Below, in pieces: positions 1-10,163 of a stretch of DNA of 64,000 nt. Position numbers and translations under genes: made by a program. Source of the stretch: CAWFGW01 sp963815495 (GTDB lineage: Bacteria > Bacteroidota > Bacteroidia > Cytophagales > JAAEPT01); the NCBI GenBank assembly GCA_963815495.1, contig CAWFGW010000007.1, positions 248,001-312,000 on the forward strand, written 5' to 3'. Under the pieces are notes generated by a model. The model was not told the origin of the DNA. It saw only the letters and a list, made by a program, of their open reading frames with translations, and did no database searches. Within the stretch, counting starts at the first letter, position 1; the number at the start of each line of letters is the position of its first letter.

Positions 1-3000
1 TTGGTGCAACCACCGTATATTGTACCAATGTATCATCTCCACAAAGCCTTAAAGTATCTAAACCTAAATCAAAAACAGGTGGCTGAGCAAAATAGACAAC
101 CATGGTATCTGGATTTACCTTACACCCGCCCAAACCTGTAGGTGTAAAGACAAACAACAATGAATCATTATTAAAATCAGCAGAGTCAAATGTATAGGTA
201 GCTAGTGAATCATTAGGGTTTGAGAAAATTCCATCGCCAGCAGTCCAAGTTCCAGAAGTTGCTGGAGCTATTACACCACCATCTAATTGAATGCTTGTAG
301 GATTACATAAAGTAGTATCATTACCTGCATCAGCGGTGTGTTGGCAAGGAAAGATGGCAAATGGTTTTGATAATTCTGAGGTGTTATTATTAAAAGTAGC
401 AGTAGCCGTTAATGAATCCAAACCATACGATAACAGGTTTGGCACTGTAACTGACCACGCAGGATTTTGACCTGGTGAAACAATGATGCTTGTGTCTGCT
501 TGATTGGTAGCTGTCGCGAACAATTCTATTCTAAAACCAGGTAATGGGGTAGATAAGTTAAGTGTTCCTGTAACTACACCTGTTACAGTGTTTACAGTAA
601 GAATAGTTGGAAAATAATTCGCATTTGAACTTTGTTGAATTGGTTTTTTAGGGCTAATACCAGAAATGGAGTTTCCAGATAAATCCATTTTAGAAGTTGT
701 GATATCTAGTTCATCAATTCCACCCATGGCAACGCCAAGTGCACCACCTACTATTTTATTATTTTCTATAGTCACTGTAGAATTGTCAAAAACTGTTATT
801 GCACCAAAAAAGTTATCGATAATTAAGTTATTACTCACTGTTGCGCCAGTAACGCCTGAAGCAAAATTAATTGGCAAACCTACGATTGAAATAGTGCCAT
901 CACTCGTTCTACCGAAAACGTTATCCGTAATTTTAATATCAGTTGCGTTATGAATCGTCATTCCGTTATTTCCAATGTTTGAAAAATATGAATTTGAAAT
1001 ATTCAAAGTTCCACCTGACGATTCAAAATACACTGCTTCATCACCTGTTATACTTCCCAATGTGCCGTCTTTAGCATAACCAAAATGACTTCCATCTATC
1101 GATACGTTCCAATTTTGCCCGCTAAAATATAAAGGACTAAATAGGGTATGAAAATACGTTTTATTGATAGTCATTGTCTTATTTCCACCAATAGTCTCAA
1201 TTCCTGATGAAGCACCACTTATTTCACCATTATTTATGGTGAAATTATCTCCACTCACAAAAACTAAAACCTGAGTATTCCCACTTGCATCTTCTATGTT
1301 AATATTGTTGAACGTTATATTATCCCCATCTATTCCAACAACAGTTTGTGCTGTAGTTGTGATAGGAATAAATCCTGGAGCAGTTGATATGGTTATATTA
1401 TTAAGCTCAGCATCGATAACAATATTGTCCTGATTAATTTCGATGCCATTATCCAATAAAACTGTAGCACTTGCAGGCAAACTAAATCTTATGGTATCTT
1501 CTAATCCATTAGCTTCTAGATATTCAACCGCTCCTCGTAAGGTTCCGCAAGAGCCATCATCTGTGGTTTTAGTTACGATAAGTGGGTCACATGACACAAG
1601 CGAAACAGGCTCTGAGAATTCAGATGAACTGAGTCCATAGAACGTACCTTCTCCTTGAATAGCGGTTAAGCTATCTAAACCATAGTTTATTATATCAACT
1701 GAATCTTGAACTGTTAATTGATATTCAAAAAAGTTCCCTATTGTACGCGTTGCACGACCTAATGGTATATAACCTTGGGTATTGAAATCGGCATAAACAA
1801 TTACTGTATCAATAGATATATCGCTAGCTTCTATTGTCACAATACCTGTTAAAGCATCAAAACTATTAATTACTGGTTTTGGTATCAAAGACTGTACAGT
1901 GTTGTCTTCAAACAAAACACCTCCTCCTAGATTTCTATGAAAATAGTTTCGGTAATGAACATTTCGATTAGAATTGTTGCTATAAGCTATTCCTGATCCA
2001 CCATTAAACCCTATTAAGTTGTAAAGCATATTTTGAGACACCCCATTATTAATATGAATCCCATCCCCTCCATTAGCTCTGTTTACATCTGACAAATCCG
2101 TACCAATGAAGTTGAAATCAATGTTATTAATTTGATTTACGTTTTCAATTAAAATACCGTGTTGCTGATTGTAATGAATATGGTTTACCTGCGACAAGTT
2201 GATGGCATCATAATTACCTATCGTATTTGAGTTTGCATTATTTCGTATAACAACTCCAGATTCTCCGTTACCGAGATCATTAAATGAGTTATCTGTACCT
2301 AGATAGTTACCATAAACTTCATTACCAAAAGCAGTAGCTCCATCTATTATTAAACCATGGGTTAAATTTGAGCCTATAATATTATTAATAATCATATTGT
2401 CAATGGAGCTTAATATCATGACTCCACTATATTGATTTAGTATAACATTATGAGCAATTAAATTTTCACTTGAATTTTGGTTTATACTTATTCCAACAGC
2501 ATTATCAGGTATCGTATTTACAGTACCATTCGTAGTTGTACCTATTAAGTTGTGATGAATATTACAGTTCCAAGTTAAATCATCAATGCTTATTTGAGCA
2601 GTTTGCGCAGCATCAGCTAAATTTCCTATTCCGTTTCCAATAAAAAGATTAGAGTGAATGAATGTATAATCCGCTTCGTTTTCTAAGGAGATACCATGTC
2701 CGCCATTCCCCACTCCCAAATCTTGATTGGTGGTTGTTCCAATATAGTTATGACGAATGGTATTGTTTGTAGCGTTATTAATAGATATACCTCTTCCTCC
2801 ACTTGAAAAACTTGATAAAATATCCACTGGCATATTATATATAGCCAAACCTTGAATAATATTTTCGTTGGAACGTACTTCCAAGCCATTTACCAGCTGG
2901 GACGAAGCCAATAAAACTAGACCTGAACCATCAATATTAATATCAGGTAGTGTATCTGTATTGACTAATCCATTTATAAATGTACGATCATCCGTTAATA

Positions 3001-6000
3001 CAGGTAAAACATCCGTTAAAAGAATTGTTTCACCAATAATAGAATTGGAGAACCGAATTGTATCTGCTCCTGTGTTATTATTAGCATGATTAATAGCAAA
3101 TCGTAGCGTACCACAAGTATTAACATCACTAGTTTTAGTAACCAAAAGTGGATTACAGGTAGGGCATGTCGTACTGGTTGCAATTGTACCGGGAGTAACA
3201 GCACCGGGAGCTACCCAGTTAGACGTAGTATCTGATAAGGCAAATCCAACTAATGTCCCGTTATAAGTTGCATCAACAGAGTCTACTAACGTAGTAACAG
3301 TACTATTATCTACACCAACATAGCCTTGATTGAAACTATACTGCGCAGTAAGGTTTGTTTTGTTAGGAAGTAAGTCAGCATTCATATAGGCATTTATTTC
3401 TTCTTCGCAAAGCGCGCGATTCCAAATGCGGAATTCATCTATTTTACCTTTATAAGCACCCCTGATTTCACAAAAATCCTCTAAGCCAATAAACCTATTT
3501 ACGCTTGAGGGGATAATCATTCCCGGTTTATTGATCTGACCGGATTGTAATACTCCATTGATATACATCTTAAAATCTATCCCATCATAAGTTACACCTA
3601 CATGAGTCCACATATTAAGAGGTAGTTCTTGGTCAGAACTAAGATTAATATCAGAACCTTGAATAGCTGAAAAATTAATTTTATTTGCTTCACTTGGAAA
3701 CCCACAAGTAACTTCGTTACCAATATATAAACTCCAACTCGCACATCCCATATTGCAACCATTAGTATAAGTGAGGATTTGATTATTTAGTGATCGAGGA
3801 TAAATCCACATCTCTACAGTAAAGTTGGATTCTAAATTCCAAGCTGGTGCATTATCGGGTATAGTTACTTTATCATCAAGACCATCAAAATCTAGTGCTT
3901 CGCCTGCACTTACTACTGGATCTGTTAATATCACACTAGCTACCGTATCTGAACTACAACCATTTAACTCGACAAAGATGTCAGTATAGGTTTCTGCGGG
4001 TAAGTTCGAAATGATTATTTCACCAGATGTAGATACTTCATTTGCTAGTTGAACTGATCCATTATAATACACATCATACGTTTCTCCATCATCCAAACCA
4101 CCAATAGTAATACTCCCGTCATTTCCGCCTACGGTAGTCGGGTTGCTTGGTGTAACAGTGATGGTGGGTACAGGAAGGATGGTGATAGTGAAGTCTCCTT
4201 GATCAGAACAGCCTGGCCCTGTTTCATGATAAACATAGATTGTTTGAGTAGAAGTTATTTCTTCCCCTGGATTAAATTGTACCCCGCCACCATTAGGTGC
4301 AGTAAAATATTCATTATCGGTATAGCCTACTGAAAATGATGGTAATGTATAACTACCACATTCGGTAAGATTGCTAAAAGATTGTGTTTCGGGAGTATCA
4401 TAAAAATCAACAACAATACTATCTTCCGCTATACAGTTGGGATTAGTACCCGATTCGGCATAAATATACACGGTTTTTTCACCTTCAGAGCTATTCACTG
4501 AATTATTGGAAAATGTTCCTACTCCTCCAGATTGAGGATGGAAAGAACCAACACTTAAAGTGGGGAATGTATAATCATCACATGCCGTGGTGTCAGACAA
4601 CGGGTCTAATACGGGTATTTCATGGATTGTAACCTCAAAACTCTCTTCCGAAAAACAGCTAGGCGTGGCGGTTACGGAGTCGTAGATAAAAACTGTTTGA
4701 GATGTTATAATAACATCGCCTGGAGTGTATGGTGTCCCCATTCCTCCCGATGCTGAATAATAAGCTTCATTTCCAGTGAGGTCAGTACCTGTAATTGCTG
4801 GTAGGGTATATTGCCTACAGCTATCCGCATCTGCCAGGTTATTAATTACTGGTGGAACTGGTTGGGTTAGGGTTAGTGATGTAATCGTATCGCTAAAACA
4901 ACCTGCAGAGTCTATATAGATATCGGTATATGTGCCATCTGACAAAGATGAAAAAACTATGCTATCACCATCTGCTGTAGCAGTATTAGTTACTACAGAT
5001 GCATCAATGGTTTTGTAATAGTAATCGTATTCTACTCCCTCAGACAATCCTTTTATAACTATTAATCCATCACCACCCGCACACGTAGGGTCTATGCCGT
5101 ATGATGCTGAAAGGTCTTTTGGGGGACAAATCGAAAATTCGTAAGGAGCTGAAAACTCCGAAGTTCTATGACCCATAGAAGGTGTATACGATTCGGTATA
5201 AGTCAAGTATTTAGTCGTAGAAAGACCTAACAAACTATTCATTCGATCCAACATGGCTTTGGTGAATGTTAACTCCCAGGAATTATCACTTTCAGGTACT
5301 ACTTCTCCTAGGTATACTCTACCTTGATCATTTAAATCAGCATATACCTGGATTAGTGAAACATCATCGTGTGCCGTACCTCGAATTAATGTATCGCCTG
5401 CTTCTATAAATAAGCCTAAAATTGCAGATGGAATTGGATCAAAGGCATTGCTAATGCCCTTATTGGTATTGGAAAAAATGGCGTTTTTATAAATTAAAGT
5501 GGAAGGACTAGTGCCCACTTCGATACCATTGTTAGTTCCTGCGATATAATTAGAATATCTTAATTCTGAATTACCAACCACCACTGTTCCCAATGCCTCA
5601 GAATGAATACCATCGCCTACACTTGTAGCCAATGTACCATCTGCAAACAAACCTATTCTGTTATGAGAAATGACAATATCGCTACTACTCCCTTCAATAA
5701 AAATTTGATGGTTAAAGCTAGAGGAACCATTCCCCGCTATAAAATTAAAACCTCCAGGTAAGTCTACACCTATTTGGATATTTTCAGAATCTACGAGGTT
5801 AATACCATCACCCTCATTTTGAATAATGGTTGTCAAGTTTGGACTTAATCCTATAAAGTTTCGAGCAAAAGTAAGTCCTTGACAGTTTTCCAGACGAATA
5901 CCATCACTACTGTTTCCCGAAATCACATTGATATCCTTGGGTGAGCCCCCACCTATTCGGCTAGAATACAATGAAGAATTAGTTGCGCTAACCCCTACTA

Positions 6001-6700
6001 GGTGAACACCGATTGCATTCCCCGCCCCTGTTCCATCCGGGTGAATCCCAATAAAACAACCTTCAATTATTAAGTCTTTGACATTTTCAGCATAAACACC
6101 AGCCGATTTAGCATTAATGATTGAAAGCCCTCGTATAGTCACGTTGTCACTTGCGATTTCTAAACCATATTCAAAATTATCTGCAGCATTGATTATAATT
6201 CGTATACCATGATTCGCATTCAAAGAATCAGTTGAACCAATTGCAGTATTTTGACTTCTTCCTTTAATAGTTAACGCATCCGTTATTGCTGGTAAAGGAT
6301 TTAACAAACCAATACTATAGACAGGACCACCAACTTCGGTTATTTTAAACGTAATTGAATCAGGAACACCAGCAATAAGATCATTATCATTCGCCCAATT
6401 GATCGCATAACGTAAATCGCCACATTCACCGGAACCATCACTCTGGGGGTCATTATCTGTTGCTTTTGTAACAATTAAAGGGGCTGGACAACTACTTAAA
6501 GGCTGATTAAACCCTTGAGTTAAAATAGGGTTAGTTCCTACAGTATAAATAAAGGTCTCCCCTATGGAATATTGCCAATGTTGGTTAGCTCCAACTGTAG
6601 CCGCTCCACCACCTGCGTTGAGTGTTGTGGGTGCGGTTGATTGCGCATAACCTTCAAACGCAAACAGGAATAGAGAAAGATAGAGATATAGCTGTTTCAA
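1..6700 (-). CDS. Giant secreted beta-helix/LamG/Ig-like surface protein (3' end outside window)
   Basis: The frame is open from a TTG at 6700 to the left edge, about 2233 codons with no stop; start and edge codons are in the same frame. The TTG lies one base after the upstream stop and begins a signal peptide (KQLYLYLSLFLFAFEGYAQ). Three modules open with CSLREA-like motifs (CGDLRYAI near residue 95, CGTLRFAI near 1190, CGTLRGAV near 1720), each followed by Asn-rich parallel beta-helix repeats. Residues about 530-915 are Cys-containing gliding-type Ig/PKD repeats, and about 917-1104 a LamG/concanavalin-like domain (IDEFRIWNRAL). The visible end is again Ig-like, so a T9SS type B sorting domain probably follows beyond the edge (inference). 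Likely a cell-surface adhesin; ligand unknown. It is last in a minus-strand run of secreted-protein genes. Confidence 0.85.
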   Translation of the reverse strand, partial: MKQLYLYLSLFLFAFEGYAQSTAPTTLNAGGGAATVGANQHWQYSIGETFIYTVGTNPILTQGFNQPLSSCPAPLIVTKATDNDPQSDGSGECGDLRYAINWANDNDLIAGVPDSITFKITEVGGPVYSIGLLNPLPAITDALTIKGRSQNTAIGSTDSLNANHGIRIIINAADNFEYGLEIASDNVTIRGLSIINAKSAGVYAENVKDLIIEGCFIGIHPDGTGAGNAIGVHLVGVSATNSSLYSSRIGGGSPKDINVISGNSSDGIRLENCQGLTFARNFIGLSPNLTTIIQNEGDGINLVDSENIQIGVDLPGGFNFIAGNGSSSFNHQIFIEGSSSDIVISHNRIGLFADGTLATSVGDGIHSEALGTVVVGNSELRYSNYIAGTNNGIEVGTSPSTLIYKNAIFSNTNKGISNAFDPIPSAILGLFIEAGDTLIRGTAHDDVSLIQVYADLNDQGRVYLGEVVPESDNSWELTFTKAMLDRMNSLLGLSTTKYLTYTESYTPSMGHRTSEFSAPYEFSICPPKDLSASYGIDPTCAGGDGLIVIKGLSEGVEYDYYYKTIDASVVTNTATADGDSIVFSSLSDGTYTDIYIDSAGCFSDTITSLTLTQPVPPVINNLADADSCRQYTLPAITGTDLTGNEAYYSASGGMGTPYTPGDVIITSQTVFIYDSVTATPSCFSEESFEVTIHEIPVLDPLSDTTACDDYTFPTLSVGSFHPQSGGVGTFSNNSVNSSEGEKTVYIYAESGTNPNCIAEDSIVVDFYDTPETQSFSNLTECGSYTLPSFSVGYTDNEYFTAPNGGGVQFNPGEEITSTQTIYVYHETGPGCSDQGDFTITILPVPTITVTPSNPTTVGGNDGSITIGGLDDGETYDVYYNGSVQLANEVSTSGEIIISNLPAETYTDIFVELNGCSSDTVASVILTDPVVSAGEALDFDGLDDKVTIPDNAPAWNLESNFTVEMWIYPRSLNNQILTYTNGCNMGCASWSLYIGNEVTCGFPSEANKINFSAIQGSDINLSSDQELPLNMWTHVGVTYDGIDFKMYINGVLQSGQINKPGMIIPSSVNRFIGLEDFCEIRGAYKGKIDEFRIWNRALCEEEINAYMNADLLPNKTNLTAQYSFNQGYVGVDNSTVTTLVDSVDATYNGTLVGFALSDTTSNWVAPGAVTPGTIATSTTCPTCNPLLVTKTSDVNTCGTLRFAINHANNNTGADTIRFSNSIIGETILLTDVLPVLTDDRTFINGLVNTDTLPDINIDGSGLVLLASSQLVNGLEVRSNENIIQGLAIYNMPVDILSSFSSGGRGISINNATNNTIRHNYIGTTTNQDLGVGNGGHGISLENEADYTFIHSNLFIGNGIGNLADAAQTAQISIDDLTWNCNIHHNLIGTTTNGTVNTIPDNAVGISINQNSSENLIAHNVILNQYSGVMILSSIDNMIINNIIGSNLTHGLIIDGATAFGNEVYGNYLGTDNSFNDLGNGESGVVIRNNANSNTIGNYDAINLSQVNHIHYNQQHGILIENVNQINNIDFNFIGTDLSDVNRANGGDGIHINNGVSQNMLYNLIGFNGGSGIAYSNNSNRNVHYRNYFHRNLGGGVLFEDNTVQSLIPKPVINSFDALTGIVTIEASDISIDTVIVYADFNTQGYIPLGRATRTIGNFFEYQLTVQDSVDIINYGLDSLTAIQGEGTFYGLSSSEFSEPVSLVSCDPLIVTKTTDDGSCGTLRGAVEYLEANGLEDTIRFSLPASATVLLDNGIEINQDNIVIDAELNNITISTAPGFIPITTTAQTVVGIDGDNITFNNINIEDASGNTQVLVFVSGDNFTINNGEISGASSGIETIGGNKTMTINKTYFHTLFSPLYFSGQNWNVSIDGSHFGYAKDGTLGSITGDEAVYFESSGGTLNISNSYFSNIGNNGMTIHNATDIKITDNVFGRTSDGTISIVGLPINFASGVTGATVSNNLIIDNFFGAITVFDNSTVTIENNKIVGGALGVAMGGIDELDITTSKMDLSGNSISGISPKKPIQQSSNANYFPTILTVNTVTGVVTGTLNLSTPLPGFRIELFATATNQADTSIIVSPGQNPAWSVTVPNLLSYGLDSLTATATFNNNTSELSKPFAIFPCQHTADAGNDTTLCNPTSIQLDGGVIAPATSGTWTAGDGIFSNPNDSLATYTFDSADFNNDSLLFVFTPTGLGGCKVNPDTMVVYFAQPPVFDLGLDTLRLCGDDTLVQYTVVAP

Positions 6701-6701
6701 A

Positions 6702-8552
6702 TTACTGACGTTTTAGTGCGCTTAACTCTTCTTGAAGCAGTTGAATTTGCTTCTGGTTTTGGTCAATCAGCACTTGTTGTTCTTGAATGGCTTTAGTGAG
6801 GAGAGGTGTTAACTTTGAATAGTCAATCATCATTGGGTCTGTATTAACATCACCATCTGGATCACCTGAAACTATGTTAGGGTATACCTCTAACATTTCT
6901 TGTGCTATAAACCCATCACTTGTGAACGAAGAATTAGCCTTAAACTCGTATGATCTAGGTTTAATTTTTTTCACTACACTTAAAGCATTGTCTAGGTCAA
7001 CAATATTTTGTTTTAAGCGACTATCAGATGTTTGGTTATACGAAATACCTCCTGAACCATTTGCTCGAATAGACCCAGAAGGTAGTCCTGCGCCCCCGTT
7101 ATGAGTAAAAAGAATATAGTAAGCCCCAGTAGATGGTACAGCCCCACCTACTCCAACCACAATTCCATCACTAGCAACATCTGTATTGTAATTATAAAAA
7201 CGTGCTACATAACCAGTTGAAGCATCGTTTTGAACTTGTAATCGCGTACCAGTAGTAGGCACATCAACTCCTATTCCGACTGATCCATTGCCTCTGAAAG
7301 AAACTATATTTCCTAAACCAGAATAAAAAACATTCAAATTAGCATTATTTGTAGTTTCAGTACCGATTTGAGCATGAGAACTTAACAGCCAATGTTCGGT
7401 TGAGGTGCCATTTTCTAACCGAATACGATTGTATCCATTTGATGATGTATAAAGACCGTTTGACGTCATAGTTACTGTAAATGGATAATTATTAGAAGTT
7501 TGTATTTGTAAGGAAGAAGAAGGTGTAGTAGTACCAATCCCCACTCTATTCGTAGATTTATCAACGTATAAATTATTACCTCCAATAGCTATATCTGCGG
7601 TAGTAGTAGATGTATTAATATTAAGATTGCTGGTATATTGTATAAATGCCTGTTGAACACTTGAAGCATCTCGAAACCTTAGCGTTGGTGTGCCAGAGTC
7701 TATGTTTAAATCCCCTGACAGACGAGTGGTACCAGTGACCTGTAGTCTATCGGTTCCAGAGGGCACTTCTCCTATTCCAACATTCCCAGTAGAATAATAA
7801 ATAGCAGAACCACTCTGAGTCCAAAGTTGACTGTTTGCTGGTAAATCCTGCCAAGTAGCATTCCCAAATTTATCAGACGTAAGCACTCTTTTATCATCTT
7901 CATTTCCATCTACATAAGTTAATTCTGCATTATTTGCTGCTGTTCCAAAAAGTATGCGATTAGAAGCCATAGAAAATGTAAAAACTTGCTCATCTGAATT
8001 ATTAAACAACTGAAGTTCTTCTGCTTTAACTTCAAAAAATTTTCCATCAGTAAAACTTACATTTTGACCATTTTGAATAATTTCGACATCTTCTCCCAAC
8101 TTGCCTCCTAACCTAATTTCATTACCTACTCTATTCAAACCATTTGCACCATCAATGTTTGCTACAGGGGTAGTTAATGCATCAGCTGTGGCACAATGTA
8201 AGGCATAAGGTACAGATTGTAGAGGTTGAGCAGAACCCATACTCACCGTGTTTACAAATATTTCAATGGTTGTTGGGGAAATTGTCCAATCAAAAGCAGC
8301 AAACTGTGTTGTATTTTCACTTCCTATAACTAAGTTAACTAAACCAAAAGTACTTGGTGTTATATTCAAATGATCCTCAACAAAATTACCACTACCATTC
8401 AATAAGCTTATTCGAATGTCTACTGTACCAGTTGTAATGGGTTGTCCACTACCATCACGCACGATTGCTTGGTAATTTATTCCTTGTGGGACTTGGGCTA
8501 AGCCAACAGAACACAATGCAAAAACAAACAACAGGCTAATGAACAATTTCAT
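6702..8552 (-). CDS. Secreted tail-fiber-like protein with C-terminal peptidase S74 chaperone domain
   Basis: 616 aa with a signal peptide (1-19, ending SVGLAQ). Residues 20-130 form an N-terminal domain opening VPQGINYQAIVRD and closing SVPYALHCATADAL, shared with the next two secreted genes upstream. The middle has repeated GNVGIG/NRVGIGTTTP motifs typical of trimeric fibre proteins. The C-terminus (about 510-616) is an S74 intramolecular chaperone: SDSRLKQNI contains the conserved serine and basic residues of the self-cleavage site, then FIAQEMLEVYP and a terminal coiled coil. In phage endosialidases this domain trimerises the fibre and is then cleaved off; here the signal peptide and neighbours argue for a cellular surface fibre. 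No T9SS sorting domain is visible. A 9-bp gap to the upstream gene suggests an operon. Confidence 0.85.
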   Translation of the reverse strand: MKLFISLLFVFALCSVGLAQVPQGINYQAIVRDGSGQPITTGTVDIRISLLNGSGNFVEDHLNITPSTFGLVNLVIGSENTTQFAAFDWTISPTTIEIFVNTVSMGSAQPLQSVPYALHCATADALTTPVANIDGANGLNRVGNEIRLGGKLGEDVEIIQNGQNVSFTDGKFFEVKAEELQLFNNSDEQVFTFSMASNRILFGTAANNAELTYVDGNEDDKRVLTSDKFGNATWQDLPANSQLWTQSGSAIYYSTGNVGIGEVPSGTDRLQVTGTTRLSGDLNIDSGTPTLRFRDASSVQQAFIQYTSNLNINTSTTTADIAIGGNNLYVDKSTNRVGIGTTTPSSSLQIQTSNNYPFTVTMTSNGLYTSSNGYNRIRLENGTSTEHWLLSSHAQIGTETTNNANLNVFYSGLGNIVSFRGNGSVGIGVDVPTTGTRLQVQNDASTGYVARFYNYNTDVASDGIVVGVGGAVPSTGAYYILFTHNGGAGLPSGSIRANGSGGISYNQTSDSRLKQNIVDLDNALSVVKKIKPRSYEFKANSSFTSDGFIAQEMLEVYPNIVSGDPDGDVNTDPMMIDYSKLTPLLTKAIQEQQVLIDQNQKQIQLLQEELSALKRQ

Positions 8553-8561
8553 AACTTATTT

Positions 8562-9698
8562 TTATGGTTGAAATACGGTAAAGGAAAAAGAAGTATCTAT
8601 AAAGTCACCAGACACCTCTTGTAAAAGAATTACTAAATTATTATTCTTTTGTATGTAACTAGTAATTACAGGAACACCTGAAATTGCTAATGGAGTAACA
8701 GAAACAACAAATTTCTCTAAATTAAAATTAAGACCATCAAAGGCAACTTCATACTCTCCTGTAGCTATTTTAGTGACAGAAAAATTATTACTACCTGTAT
8801 AAATTGAACCTCCTTCTTTTATTGAGCCATGAGCAAAACAAAGCATGTTTGCAGTACCCGTGTTAGTTGTACGCACTTTACCAGTGAGTAAAATATTTCC
8901 ATTAGCCTCAACCCTCATTCTCTCTGTGTCGTTTGTGGAAAATATAATTGGACCTGAAACATATTTTGTAAACAAATGTAAACCTTCAGGTCTACCATTT
9001 AAATAATCACCAGCGTAATGATGTATAATACCTGCAGTTCTATTATTATTTGTCATGAGTAAACCACCAGTCATATCTGTAGTATGTGTCTCAAAAAAAG
9101 CATCATCGCCATCACTCGATATCATTACGGTATAATCGGGACTTCCCCCTATAGGGTTATGAATGTTTTCGCCCAAATCAAGCTTAGTTTTAGGATTATT
9201 ATGTCCTACCCCAATATTTCCACCATCATAATAAATAGCTGAACCAGCATCTGTCCATAAACCCAAAGGGGAAGATGTAGTTAAAGCATCTGCAGTAGCA
9301 CAGTGTAATGCATAAGGTACTGCTTGCAATGGTTGAGCTGAACCCATACTAATTCCATCGACTTTTACTTCTACAGTAATCGGAATACTTGTATTCGCCC
9401 AATCAATTTCTGCAAATGTTTTAGAAATCGCAGTACCATTTCCTATGACTAAATTCACTAAACCATATTCTCCAATGGTTACACCGGAGTGTATTTCTTG
9501 AAAAATACTACTTAATCCAAAATTTACAGTAAACTCAACATCTACCTTATCACCACTAGGTAGAGGTACGCCTGCATTATCACGTACAATAGCCTGATAA
9601 TTGATTCCTTGGGGTACGGTAGTTTGCGCATACAAAAAAGTAGAAGCAAAAAATATAAAAATAAAAACAGTAGCGAGCTGATTTAAGTACCTGACCAT
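8562..9698 (-). CDS. Secreted tail-fiber-like paralogue without S74 domain
   Basis: 378 aa. The signal peptide (1-24, ending FLYAQ) is followed by the same N-terminal domain as the downstream gene (VPQGINYQAIVRDNAG). The segment SMGSAQPLQAVPYALHCATA is almost identical between the two, indicating local duplication. The middle has a GNIGVGHNNPKTKLDLG fibre-repeat motif. The last 80 residues form a beta-rich head (FVVSVTPLAISGVPVITSYI) with no counterpart in the neighbour, and there is no peptidase S74 domain or recognisable T9SS sorting domain. It probably heads a two- or three-gene transcript running to the left edge. Function unknown beyond an extracellular fibre-like protein. Confidence 0.8.
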   Translation of the reverse strand: MVRYLNQLATVFIFIFFASTFLYAQTTVPQGINYQAIVRDNAGVPLPSGDKVDVEFTVNFGLSSIFQEIHSGVTIGEYGLVNLVIGNGTAISKTFAEIDWANTSIPITVEVKVDGISMGSAQPLQAVPYALHCATADALTTSSPLGLWTDAGSAIYYDGGNIGVGHNNPKTKLDLGENIHNPIGGSPDYTVMISSDGDDAFFETHTTDMTGGLLMTNNNRTAGIIHHYAGDYLNGRPEGLHLFTKYVSGPIIFSTNDTERMRVEANGNILLTGKVRTTNTGTANMLCFAHGSIKEGGSIYTGSNNFSVTKIATGEYEVAFDGLNFNLEKFVVSVTPLAISGVPVITSYIQKNNNLVILLQEVSGDFIDTSFSFTVFQP

Positions 9699-10163
9699 AA
9701 AGCTAGTTGTAAGGATGAACGTGTAAATCTAGTAATAAGCAAGTGCTGATAAAAGAAATACTTTTATTAATGTAAGAAATGGTGGAAAAGTAACCGAATT
9801 TATTCGGCTTTACCGCGCGTATAAAAAAATAACCACGACTGTCACTCCGAGTTCCGAGGAGTCTGTTATGAAAACGAGTTCTTATTGAACCAATACTTCT
9901 TTTTGTTGATATGATTTAAAGTTATACAGATTCTTCACTACGATACCAATGACGTAAAATATAAGCTATTGATAATGAGTAAATAATAAAGGGCAGCTAT
10001 ACGGTGGTACAGAAGACTATAAAAGAGCAAAAACGTCATCAAAAATCATCCGATTTAACAAATTGTTAGGTCTCTGAATGACAAGGTAGAGTCTTTCCAA
10101 AAAATATGAATCACAAATCAAAAAACCTACGCCATTGGAATTTCCATGAAATGATTTTCACGG
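9699..10163. other. 465-bp intergenic stretch with an interspersed repeat
   Basis: No convincing CDS. It holds a short hairpin (CCGAA TTTA TTCGG near 9794-9807), one copy of the palindromic interspersed repeat (9839-9955) and a decayed fragment with CTGAATGACA near 10074. The promoter for the 8562-9698 gene should lie here but no clean TAnnTTTG was found. Confidence 0.6.
9839..9955. repeat. Interspersed palindromic repeat, copy 1
   Basis: About 117 bp alignable with 12138-12254. Shared landmarks in order are CTGTCACTCCGA, GAGGAGTCTGT, TTCTTATTGAACC, ATACTTC, TTGTTGATATG, ACAGATTCTTCACT and a terminal AATGAC. This copy is more diverged than the other and its last palindrome is degraded. The style matches intergenic repeats common in Bacteroidota genomes; no mobile gene is attached. 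Confidence 0.7.

Noticed and set aside
6702..8552. Prophage tail-fibre gene
   Set aside because: The signal peptide, secreted paralogues next to it and absence of any phage structural, lysis or integrase gene favour a cellular surface protein.
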